From positions 1 to 11,340 of the forward strand of contig CAYGJN010000093.1 in assembly GCA_964350135.1 (NCBI GenBank): 11,340 nt of DNA, written 5' to 3'. Every line of letters starts with the position of its first letter. Within the stretch, counting starts at the first letter, position 1. The notes beneath the pieces are model-generated. The model saw only the letters and a list, made by a program, of their open reading frames with translations, was not told the DNA's origin and made no database searches. The position numbers and the translations under genes are program-made. This DNA comes from CAYGJN01 sp964350135 (GTDB taxonomy: Bacteria > Bdellovibrionota > Bacteriovoracia > Bacteriovoracales > Bacteriovoracaceae). Shown here one piece after another: positions 5,124 through 11,340 of this stretch.

Positions 5124-6140
5124 TTATTTTAGTCTTGAAAAACGAAGCTGGTCACCGACTTTGAGTTTAAGGGCCTTTGCTACTTTTTTTGAAATATAGA
5201 TACCGTCATTTTCCATGACAGCTTTTCCTAAACAACATTTAAAATTTTCAAACTTTTTATTTGAGATAAGATGCTCATCTCCATCAAGTTCATCTTTGAA
5301 ACCTTTAAGCACGCCAGAGACTGATGATTTTATTGTTCTAAGATTATTCACTTTTGCTTTTAGAATTGGGCCAGGCTCTAAAACAGCAACTAGGCCTGAG
5401 TCACTAAAGCCTTCACGTTCTAAAATTTTTCGAGCAGGCACTGTGTTTGGATGGACTTGTCCTATAACTTTTCTTGCTGCCAGGGGGAGAAGGTTTACTA
5501 CAAGAGGAAAATCCGGAAGCATCTCTTTTATCCATTTTCGACTTTTCATCATAAGTCCATCTGCTTGCATAAAATCAATTTTAAAAAACTTAGATCCTAC
5601 AGCATTCCAAAAAGGGTTATTTCCATTTTCATCAACCATTCCTCTCATTTCTGCAATAATTTCTTCTTCAAAATAATCACAATGATCTGCAATAAACATA
5701 AGGCGGCTCAATGATAGAAGTCTTCCCACTGATGACTTTCTGTACTGAGGATGAAGATAAAGACTACAAACTTCACTTGGTCCTGAGTGCATTGGAGAAA
5801 GCTTCAATGTAGTAATTGTATTTTTAACTGCAATTTCTTTAGACTCACGTATCTCATTTTGAATCTCATAAAAATACACAGGCTCAAAACCACCAAGCTT
5901 AGAAACTAAACCACTCACTCCAACCAATTGGTCTTTTTCTTTATCTATTAATCCAAAAAGATAATCTTCACCTTGAGGCTTGCCAGGCTTTGCATACTTA
6001 AAGGCCTTTTCTGTATCAGTTAATCTCTCCAAAAGAATCTTTCTGTCTTTTGGTAGTGTGGTGAGTCCGTGACCAGAGCCAAGCACTAATTGTAGTAACG
6101 CATCGACGTCATCTGGCCCTAAGGGTTGAATTACAAGCAT
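5124..6140 (-). CDS. astA: Arginine N-succinyltransferase
   Basis: AstA (EC 2.3.1.109) transfers succinyl from succinyl-CoA to the alpha-amino group of arginine, the first step of the ammonia-producing AST pathway to glutamate. The 338-residue length is normal for the family. Diagnostic blocks are PSEVCSLYLHPQYRKS (121-136) with GRLLSLSRLMFIA (139-151), the acyl-CoA-binding GNAT-like core; IAEMRGMVDENGNNPFWNAV (162-181); and VIGQVHPNTVPA (225-236), with His230 a likely catalytic residue. The C-terminus ends in the family-typical LKVGDQLRFSRL. The ATG has AAAGGA 5 nt upstream. No astB, astC, astD or astE is in the window, so the rest of the pathway, if present, lies elsewhere. Its stop is one base from the metallopeptidase stop (tail to tail), and it is divergent from the E1 gene. 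Confidence 0.9.
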   Translation of the reverse strand: MLVIQPLGPDDVDALLQLVLGSGHGLTTLPKDRKILLERLTDTEKAFKYAKPGKPQGEDYLFGLIDKEKDQLVGVSGLVSKLGGFEPVYFYEIQNEIRESKEIAVKNTITTLKLSPMHSGPSEVCSLYLHPQYRKSSVGRLLSLSRLMFIADHCDYFEEEIIAEMRGMVDENGNNPFWNAVGSKFFKIDFMQADGLMMKSRKWIKEMLPDFPLVVNLLPLAARKVIGQVHPNTVPARKILEREGFSDSGLVAVLEPGPILKAKVNNLRTIKSSVSGVLKGFKDELDGDEHLISNKKFENFKCCLGKAVMENDGIYISKKVAKALKLKVGDQLRFSRLK

Positions 6141-6161
6141 ATAAATCCTTTCTTAGTTCAA

Positions 6162-6190
6162 ATTATGAGCCTCTCCTTGAAAAAGTTCAA
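6162..6190 (-). promoter_or_regulatory. Candidate promoter of astA
   Basis: On the minus strand TTGAAC (6185-6190) and CATAAT (6162-6167, five of six to the -10 consensus) are spaced by exactly 17 bp. The expected start is about 15 bases before the start codon, leaving just enough room for the AAAGGA ribosome site. Confidence 0.45.
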
Positions 6191-6228
6191 TGACGGCAAG
6201 CAGTATCACCTTCTAAGCACTTGAATTA

Positions 6229-6257
6229 TTGGGCAAAATGCCTCAAACAGGTTAAAT
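6229..6257 (+). promoter_or_regulatory. Weak candidate promoter of the fused E1 gene
   Basis: TTGGGC (6229-6234) and TTAAAT (6252-6257) lie 17 bp apart in the 155-base divergent region shared with astA. Matches are only three and four of six. A small palindrome, GGCA-AAA-TGCC (6232-6242), lies across this -35 and could be an operator or chance. Confidence 0.22.
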
Positions 6258-6295
6258 TAAATTTTTACTTTAAAGACTATTAAGGAGAGACACCC

Positions 6296-8335
6296 ATGAA
6301 GGTGCCTGAGAAGTATTCACTAAAAAAGACCGACAAAGAAACTCTTATAAAATGGTATGAAATTCTCATCCTTGGAAGAATGCTCGATGAGCGTGCTCCT
6401 AATTATTTAAAGCAAGCTATTGGTTGGTCTTATCACGCACCGGCTGCCGGTCATGATGCGATTCAATTAGCTATCGGCCAAATCTTTGATCGTAAAACTG
6501 ATCATATGTTTCCTTACTATCGTGACATGGTCACAGTTCTATCAGCAGGACTTACGGCCGAAGAGATTATTCTTAACGGGATCTCAAAAGCAACTGATAT
6601 AGCAAGTGGTGGACGTCATATGTCTAATCATTTTGCAAAGCCGGAATGGAATATTCATAATGTGTCTTCTTGTACGGGAAATCATGTTTCTCAAGCAGTG
6701 GGAACAGCTCGTGGAATGGATCGCTATAAACACAAAGGTGTTTCAATTTCATCTCAAGGGGAGTCATCTGTTTCTGAAGGTTATTGTTACGAAGGAATTA
6801 ATGGGGCTTCAAATGAAAAGCTTCCAGTTATTTTTGTATTCCAAGATAACGGTTATGGAATTTCTGTACCCAAGCGTGATCAAACTGCCAATGAGCGCAT
6901 TAGTGATAATTTTACAGGTTTTAAAAACTTAAGAATTATTCAATGTGATGGATTAGATATTTTTGCTTCAATGAATGCAATGTATGAAGCTAAAAAACAT
7001 GCTCTTGAAGACGGCGAGCCTGTTATTGTAGACGCTAAATGTGTTCGTATTGGCGCGCATTCAAATTCAGATAAGCATGAGCTTTATCGTGATGAAAAAG
7101 AATTAGCAGATGCTCTTGCAAAAGATCCTCTTCCTAAATTTGAAAAACAATTATTAGATGCAAAAGTTTTAACGAAAAAATTGATTGAAGAAATTAAAGA
7201 AAAAAATAAAAAAATTGTCATGGACGCCCATAAGGCTGCCGTTAAAGCACCAGACCCTGACCCTGAAAGTATTTACGACTTCCTTGTTCCTGATGCTTAT
7301 GATGCTGCAAAATACCCCGAAGGTTTACATGATGGATCTGGAACAGAGAGAACTTTTATTGATGCTTTGAACTCAACATTAAAAGCAGAGTTTAGAGAAA
7401 ACCCAAATACTTTTATCTGGGGGCAAGATATGGCCAATAAAGATAAAGGTGGGATCTTCAATGTTTCTAAGGGAATGCAGCAAGAGTTTGGTATTGATCG
7501 TGTTTTTAACGGACCAATTGCTGAAGATTATATTATGGCCACGGCCAATGGCATGAGCCGTTTTCGTGATGATATTCGTATTGTTGTTGAAGGAGCTGAG
7601 TTTGCAGATTATTTTTGGCCTGCAATTGAACAACTTGTAGATTCTTCTCATGACTATTGGAGGTCTAATGGTGCATTTTCTCCAAATATCACAGTAAGGC
7701 TTGCTAGTGGTGGCTATATTGGTGGTGGTATTTATCACTCTCAAAATATTGAAGGCACTCTCTGTACCTTTCCTGGCATTCGTGTTGTTGCACCAGCATT
7801 TGCTGATGATGCTGCAGGATTACTTAGAACTTCTATGCGTTCAAAAGGTATCACAATGTTTTTAGAGCCAAAGGCTCAATACAATAATAAATTTGCAACT
7901 CAAACATTTCCTGATGATTTCGAAGTTCCTTTTGGCAAAGCAAGAATTAGAAATGAGGGAAGTGATTTAACAATTATCACTTGGGCCAACGCTGTTCATT
8001 TAAGTCTTCAAGCTGCACAGGAACTCTCAAAAGAAGGTTTTGAAGTAGAAGTTCTTGATTTGAGATCACTAAATCCTCTAGATGAAGAATCTATTTTAAA
8101 ATCAATCGCTAAAACTAACCGTGTTCTCGTCGCTCATGAAGACAAAGTCTTTGGCGGTTTTGGTGGTGAGATTACAGGGTTTATTAATGAAAATGCTTTT
8201 GAGCTATTGGATGCGCCAGTGAGAAGAGTAGGCGCAACATTTACTCCTGTCGGTTTTAATAGGATTCTAGAGAGGGCTGTTTTGCCTGATATGAAAAAGA
8301 TTCTTGAGGCAGCAAAGTCTTTGCTTGAGTATTAG
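6296..8335 (+). CDS. Fused alpha-beta 2-oxoacid dehydrogenase E1 (branched-chain type likely)
   Basis: A 679-residue thiamine-diphosphate enzyme that joins the E1 alpha and beta subunits, usually separate, in one chain. E1 decarboxylates a 2-oxo acid and passes the acyl group to the lipoyl E2. The alpha part covers about 1-320: HAPAAGHDAIQLAIG (47-61), the phosphorylation-loop-like region around 103-130, and the TPP/Mg site QGESSVSEG (154-162) to QDNGYGIS (183-190). A Lys/Glu-rich helical linker (about 268-315) leads to the beta part (about 345-679), with catalytic Glu410 in NGPIAED and His481 in IYHSQNIEG. Such fusions occur in Bacteroidetes and Bdellovibrio relatives and are commonly annotated as 2-oxoisovalerate dehydrogenase; the substrate cannot be fixed from sequence alone. 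AAGGAG (6282-6287) is 8 nt before the ATG. E2 and E3 genes are not in the window. Confidence 0.88.
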   Translation: MKVPEKYSLKKTDKETLIKWYEILILGRMLDERAPNYLKQAIGWSYHAPAAGHDAIQLAIGQIFDRKTDHMFPYYRDMVTVLSAGLTAEEIILNGISKATDIASGGRHMSNHFAKPEWNIHNVSSCTGNHVSQAVGTARGMDRYKHKGVSISSQGESSVSEGYCYEGINGASNEKLPVIFVFQDNGYGISVPKRDQTANERISDNFTGFKNLRIIQCDGLDIFASMNAMYEAKKHALEDGEPVIVDAKCVRIGAHSNSDKHELYRDEKELADALAKDPLPKFEKQLLDAKVLTKKLIEEIKEKNKKIVMDAHKAAVKAPDPDPESIYDFLVPDAYDAAKYPEGLHDGSGTERTFIDALNSTLKAEFRENPNTFIWGQDMANKDKGGIFNVSKGMQQEFGIDRVFNGPIAEDYIMATANGMSRFRDDIRIVVEGAEFADYFWPAIEQLVDSSHDYWRSNGAFSPNITVRLASGGYIGGGIYHSQNIEGTLCTFPGIRVVAPAFADDAAGLLRTSMRSKGITMFLEPKAQYNNKFATQTFPDDFEVPFGKARIRNEGSDLTIITWANAVHLSLQAAQELSKEGFEVEVLDLRSLNPLDEESILKSIAKTNRVLVAHEDKVFGGFGGEITGFINENAFELLDAPVRRVGATFTPVGFNRILERAVLPDMKKILEAAKSLLEY

Positions 8336-8361
8336 GATCCGCCCACACGCTATTGAGGTGA

Positions 8362-8910
8362 TTAGCAGGTTCCAATCCACATGGGAGACCCATTGGGGAT
8401 ACTAGAATCTGGTGGTGGCCAACAAGCATAGAGATTACCTCCGCTACAATAAGGACTATTATTTGGGTCACATGCAGCGGCATCAAATCCTTCGTCAAAA
8501 AGACTTTCGAAGCTGTCAATTTTAAGCCAAGCTTCATCAATTTTATTTGATTTTAAATAGTCAGGAGAGGAGAGTATTTCAAGAACACCTTCTTTTTCTA
8601 GAAAGCTAAGATGCAAAAGTATCTTAGTTAAAAAATCATCTGGCATTTCTTCAATTTCAAGGTTTACTTTTTCAGCGAAACTATCTTTTATATAAAAAGG
8701 TCTAAAAAACTCATAGAGGGCAGTTTCTAAGTAGATTACCTTCTCATCATCTGTATCATGAAGAAAAACACCAAACTTTTTGTCTTTTTCAAGATTTAAA
8801 GCTACGACCTTATTAAAGCGAAATATAATCATACTTAAGTTTAATCTGAACCAGGCTTTGCTGTCCAATTTCACTAATAACTGTTTAAAGAGTGATAATA
8901 TTTGCCTCAT
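8362..8910 (-). CDS. Unknown protein with Cys-containing C-terminal tail; possible PqqD/RRE-like domain
   Basis: I cannot name this 182-residue protein. No signal peptide is obvious. Residues about 27-113 have a strand-strand-helix-helix-helix rhythm ending LSFLEKEGVLEIL, which recalls PqqD/RRE precursor-recognition domains (a hydrophobic YLETALYEFF helix, then a final L..L...G.L helix); this is a visual resemblance only. After an acidic stretch (125-143) comes a 40-residue tail rich in Pro, Gly, Ser and Asn, with Cys at 147, 155, 163 and 182, the last being the final residue. That makes a leader-plus-core RiPP-like precursor one possibility and a metal-binding tail another. It overlaps the 96-residue gene by 26 bases; an in-frame TAG at 8914-8916 means it cannot start earlier. 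Its ribosome site (AGGA) is too close, so coupling is likely; Met27 (8832) is an alternative start. Confidence 0.65.
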   Translation of the reverse strand: MRQILSLFKQLLVKLDSKAWFRLNLSMIIFRFNKVVALNLEKDKKFGVFLHDTDDEKVIYLETALYEFFRPFYIKDSFAEKVNLEIEEMPDDFLTKILLHLSFLEKEGVLEILSSPDYLKSNKIDEAWLKIDSFESLFDEGFDAAACDPNNSPYCSGGNLYACWPPPDSSIPNGSPMWIGTC

Positions 8911-9175
8911 TTCCTAGGCGTTTATTCACAAGGTCTTTAAAATACTTAATATTTTTATCCTTGTTCTTATTAGTTGTATGGAGCATAAGAAGTGGTTTGT
9001 TAAACTGGGTAGTTTCAAATAATGACATACCATCATCGGAGTTAGGCTTAACCACTCCATCAAAGAGATAGCGAAAAGTTTCAAAGTCGGGAGTTTTTTC
9101 TGAGATAGATGACTCTGTCACCCAGATAATTGCATCAACTGTATGGTCAACTCTATTTAATAATTCTCTATTCAT
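8885..9175 (-). CDS. Hypothetical 96-residue protein coupled to glyA
   Basis: I do not recognise this protein. It is 96 residues, without a signal peptide or membrane segment. Two hydrophobic strands, DAIIWVTES (14-22) and KPLLMLHTTN (60-69), separated by a helical or loop region, suggest a small alpha/beta Rossmann-like piece. The second is followed by NKDKN-like residues vaguely like a GTPase NKxD region, but there is no P-loop, so it is not a GTPase as it stands. It may be a fragment of a larger fold. The ATG overlaps the glyA TGA (ATGA) with no Shine-Dalgarno sequence, which indicates termination-reinitiation after glyA. Its own 3' end overlaps the next gene by 26 bases in another frame, so the two were probably kept together. 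Confidence 0.6.
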   Translation of the reverse strand: MNRELLNRVDHTVDAIIWVTESSISEKTPDFETFRYLFDGVVKPNSDDGMSLFETTQFNKPLLMLHTTNKNKDKNIKYFKDLVNKRLGNEANIITL

Positions 9176-10428
9176 CTATACACCGGAAACTCTTTGCAAA
9201 GCTCTAAAACTTTCGAGCGGATTTCTTTCTTAATTGAATCATTAGTTGAATTTTTTAACGATTTTGAAATCCACTGGCCAACCAGTTTCATATGGGACTC
9301 ATTAAGGCCTCTTGTTGTCATGGCCGGAGTTCCAAGACGAATACCACTTGTCACAAAAGGAGATCTCGTATCTTTAGGAACCATGTTTTTATTACAAGTA
9401 ATTCCAACTTCTTCTAATATATGTTCAGCGTCTTTGCCTGAAAGATTCACGCTGTCAGTCTTACAAAGAAGAAGATGATTATCAGTTCCTCCACTCACAA
9501 GGTCAATCCCTTCAGACTGTAAAGTTTCACCTAATACTTTTGCATTGGTCACAACTTGCTGTTGATAAGTTTTAAATTCGGGCTCCAATGCTTCCTTAAA
9601 AGCAACTGCCTTGGATGCAATAACATGTTCAAGTGGACCACCTTGAATACCAGGGAAAATATTAGAGTTTAATTTTTTACCCCATTCCTCTTCTAAGTTT
9701 GTTAGAATAATTCCACCTCTTGGACCCCTTAGAGTTTTATGAGTAGTACTTGTTACAAAATGGGCGTGAGGAAGAGGGGACTCATGAACACCCGCTGCAA
9801 TAAGGCCAGCAATATGGGCCATATCTACCATTAGGTATGCACCAACAAGGTCTGCAATCTCACGAAATTTTTTAAAATCAATGGCACGAGGATAGGCACT
9901 TGCTCCAGCAATAATCATTTTAGGATTATGTTTTTTTGCAAGATCCTTAATGAGATCATAGTCCAGCATTTCAGTATTAGAGTTAAGCCCATAGGATACG
10001 ATATTATAAAGTTTTCCACTAAAATTAACAGGTGAGCCATGAGTCAGGTGTCCGCCTTCAGAAAGATCCATTCCAAGAACAGTGTCACCAGGTTTTAAGG
10101 CCGCAAAATAAGTGGCCATATTTGCTTGAGAGCCTGAGTGAGGTTGAACATTTGCATAGCTACAATTAAAAAGTTTTTTAACACGTTCTCTTGCAAGGTC
10201 TTCAGCAGAGTCTACAAACTCACACCCACCATAATATCTTTTACCAGGATAACCCTCAGCATATTTATTGGTAAGGACAGTTCCTTGAGCTTCCATTACA
10301 GCTGCTGATGCATAGTTTTCACTAGCAATAAGTTCTAACCCTTCTTCTTGTCTTTTTCTTTCAAGCCCAACAAGTTTATAGATTTCCGGGTCCATCGTCT
10401 CAATTGATGAACTATTTGGATGAAACAT
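9172..10428 (-). CDS. glyA: Serine hydroxymethyltransferase
   Basis: GlyA (EC 2.1.2.1) is a cytoplasmic PLP enzyme that interconverts serine and glycine, moving the one-carbon unit to tetrahydrofolate. The 418-residue length is standard. Visible landmarks are LIASENYAS (33-41), the substrate loop NKYAEGYPGKRYYGG (54-68), HSGSQAN (97-103), the PLP-pyridine Asp202 with His205 in VDMAHIAGL (201-209), and the Schiff-base Lys231 in TSTTHKTLRGPRGG (226-239). GIQGGP (260-265) and SGIRLGTPA (361-369) complete the fold. AGGAG at 10435-10439 (minus strand) precedes the ATG by 6 nt and overlaps the fabF TAG. The fabF-glyA pairing is common in delta-proteobacteria-like genomes. Two unknown genes are coupled downstream in the same transcript. 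Confidence 0.97.
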   Translation of the reverse strand: MFHPNSSSIETMDPEIYKLVGLERKRQEEGLELIASENYASAAVMEAQGTVLTNKYAEGYPGKRYYGGCEFVDSAEDLARERVKKLFNCSYANVQPHSGSQANMATYFAALKPGDTVLGMDLSEGGHLTHGSPVNFSGKLYNIVSYGLNSNTEMLDYDLIKDLAKKHNPKMIIAGASAYPRAIDFKKFREIADLVGAYLMVDMAHIAGLIAAGVHESPLPHAHFVTSTTHKTLRGPRGGIILTNLEEEWGKKLNSNIFPGIQGGPLEHVIASKAVAFKEALEPEFKTYQQQVVTNAKVLGETLQSEGIDLVSGGTDNHLLLCKTDSVNLSGKDAEHILEEVGITCNKNMVPKDTRSPFVTSGIRLGTPAMTTRGLNESHMKLVGQWISKSLKNSTNDSIKKEIRSKVLELCKEFPVYR

Positions 10429-10437
10429 GCTTGTCTC

Positions 10438-11340
10438 CTAGTTTGTGTATTTTTTGAAAATTAAGGTGGAGTTGGTACTACCAAATCCAAACGAGTTATT
10501 TAAAGCGTAATTGATATCTTTTGAAATGGCCTCATTCGGTGTGTAGTAGAGGTCACATTCAGGATCTTGATTATCAAGATTTATTGTTGGTGGAATCTTT
10601 CCGTGAAACAGAGCCTTTGCACAAAAAACGCTCTCAAGCCCACCGGCTGCACCTAATAAGTGTCCAGTCATAGATTTAGTTGAACTAATGGCAATCTTTT
10701 TTGCATGATCTCCAAAGACATTTTTAATGGCCTTGGTTTCAGCAATATCTCCCAGAGGAGTCGAGGTTCCATGGGCATTAATATAATCAATATCAGTGGC
10801 CTTAATTCCACTTAGGCTAATGGCCTGTTCCATACAATGAATAGCACCAGCACCATCTGGATGGGGAGCTGTTATATGGTAAGCATCACTACTGGCCCCA
10901 CCACCTAGAACTTCACCGTAAATTTTAGCACCTCTGGCCTTGGCCTTTTCTAGGTTTTCAAGAATAAGAATTCCTGAACCTTCACCCATAACAAAACCAT
11001 CTCTTGCAGTATCAAAAGGTCTGGAAGCTTTTTCTGGTTCGTCGTTTCTGCGAGAAAGGGCCTTCATATTGGCAAAACCAAAACAAGTAAGTTGAGAGAA
11101 AACACTCTCTGTACCACCCGTAATCATAAGGTCTTGTCTTCCTGATTGAATTTCAAAAAGGGCCTGAGTGATAGCGTGGTTTGAAGAAGCACATGCACTG
11201 GCAACAGTGTAGTTCACTCCCATAAGTCCAAGCTTAATACTTAAAAGTCCTGTGGCCATATTGGGAATAATCGCAGGGATAAAAAATGGGCTTACCCTTC
11301 TTCCGCCTTTTTCCATAAAAGTTACATGTGAGCTTTCAAT
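10438..11340 (-). CDS. fabF: 3-oxoacyl-[acyl-carrier-protein] synthase II (5' end outside window)
   Basis: FabF (EC 2.3.1.179) condenses malonyl-ACP with acyl-ACP in fatty-acid elongation and is a soluble cytoplasmic dimer. The frame is open to the window edge; the 301 codons present read on through the ATG at 11316, so that ATG is internal and about 113 N-terminal residues are missing by comparison with E. coli FabF. The catalytic triad is intact: Cys50 of the fragment in TVASACASSNHA, His190 in NAHGTSTPLGD and His227 in STKSMTGHLLGAAGG. The spacings of 140 and 177 residues are the same as Cys163-His303-His340 of E. coli FabF. The end, NNSFGFGSTNSTLIFKKY, is typical. The gap to glyA is nine bases, so they are co-transcribed from a promoter off the right edge. 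Confidence 0.96.
   Translation of the reverse strand: MESSHVTFMEKGGRRVSPFFIPAIIPNMATGLLSIKLGLMGVNYTVASACASSNHAITQALFEIQSGRQDLMITGGTESVFSQLTCFGFANMKALSRRNDEPEKASRPFDTARDGFVMGEGSGILILENLEKAKARGAKIYGEVLGGGASSDAYHITAPHPDGAGAIHCMEQAISLSGIKATDIDYINAHGTSTPLGDIAETKAIKNVFGDHAKKIAISSTKSMTGHLLGAAGGLESVFCAKALFHGKIPPTINLDNQDPECDLYYTPNEAISKDINYALNNSFGFGSTNSTLIFKKYTN

Noticed and set aside
5215..5714. Plus-strand open frames inside astA
   Set aside because: They are antisense to a gene with clear AstA motifs, show no family resemblance and have no ribosome site.
7379..7744. Minus-strand open frame inside the E1 gene
   Set aside because: It is the reverse of the conserved beta-subunit coding region; its composition is that expected of an antisense frame.
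8381..8393. ATGGG-AGA-CCCAT hairpin as terminator for the fabF-glyA operon or for the E1 gene
   Set aside because: It lies inside the last codons of the 182-residue gene, has a 5-bp stem, and neither strand shows a U-run after it.
8256..8540. Minus-strand 94-codon frame across the E1/182-residue gene junction
   Set aside because: It overlaps the end of E1 antisense and the Cys-tail coding frame, with no ribosome site or family resemblance.
8885..9175. The 96- and 182-residue frames as one frameshifted gene
   Set aside because: The 182-residue frame has an in-frame TAG at 8914-8916, two codons before its ATG, and no slippery site is evident in the 26-base overlap; two coupled genes are more likely.

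Overview
The window is about 11.3 kb of AT-rich chromosome from what looks like a Gram-negative, Bdellovibrio-related bacterium. A marine Bacteriovorax/Halobacteriovorax-type predator is my best guess. This is inference and rests on three things: the low GC content, a regulator of the TIGR02147/DUF4423 family (best known from Bdellovibrionota and Fibrobacter), and several small secreted proteins of no recognised family. There is no rRNA gene or marker protein to settle the species. No mobile element, CRISPR array or phage gene was seen.

Layout, left to right. (1) A complete tRNA-Ala(GGC) on the minus strand (49-124). (2) A plus-strand DUF1338 protein (258-1058), a likely Fe(II)-dependent 2-oxoadipate dioxygenase/decarboxylase relative, followed by a hairpin terminator. 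(3) Two small secreted proteins in convergent orientation (1189-1659 plus, 1706-2149 minus) that share an F-[ST]-G-T-W motif just after the signal peptide and look like distant paralogues. (4) A divergent intergenic region holding a repeated TGGTTCA/TGAACCA operator-like array (2238-2282), then a tightly overlapping three-gene operon: a TIGR02147/DUF4423 HTH regulator, an unrecognised exported protein with four cysteines, and an exported HExxH zinc metallopeptidase (2332-5122). (5) Tail-to-tail with it, arginine N-succinyltransferase astA (minus). Divergent from astA is a fused alpha-beta 2-oxoacid dehydrogenase E1 (6296-8335). (6) A minus-strand operon reading in from the right edge: fabF (5' end cut off), glyA, a 96-residue unknown protein coupled to glyA by an ATGA overlap, and a 182-residue unknown protein whose C-terminal tail carries four cysteines, the last being the final residue.

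Functionally the recognisable genes are metabolic: amino-acid degradation (AstA, E1, DUF1338), fatty-acid synthesis (FabF) and one-carbon metabolism (GlyA). This fits an organism that feeds on the proteins of other cells. Two parts deserve attention. One is the regulator-secreted protein-metalloprotease operon with its own operator array, a plausible self-regulated secreted module. The other is the pair of unknown genes at the end of the fabF-glyA operon, where the 182-residue protein weakly resembles a PqqD/RRE-like domain fused to a cysteine-containing tail.
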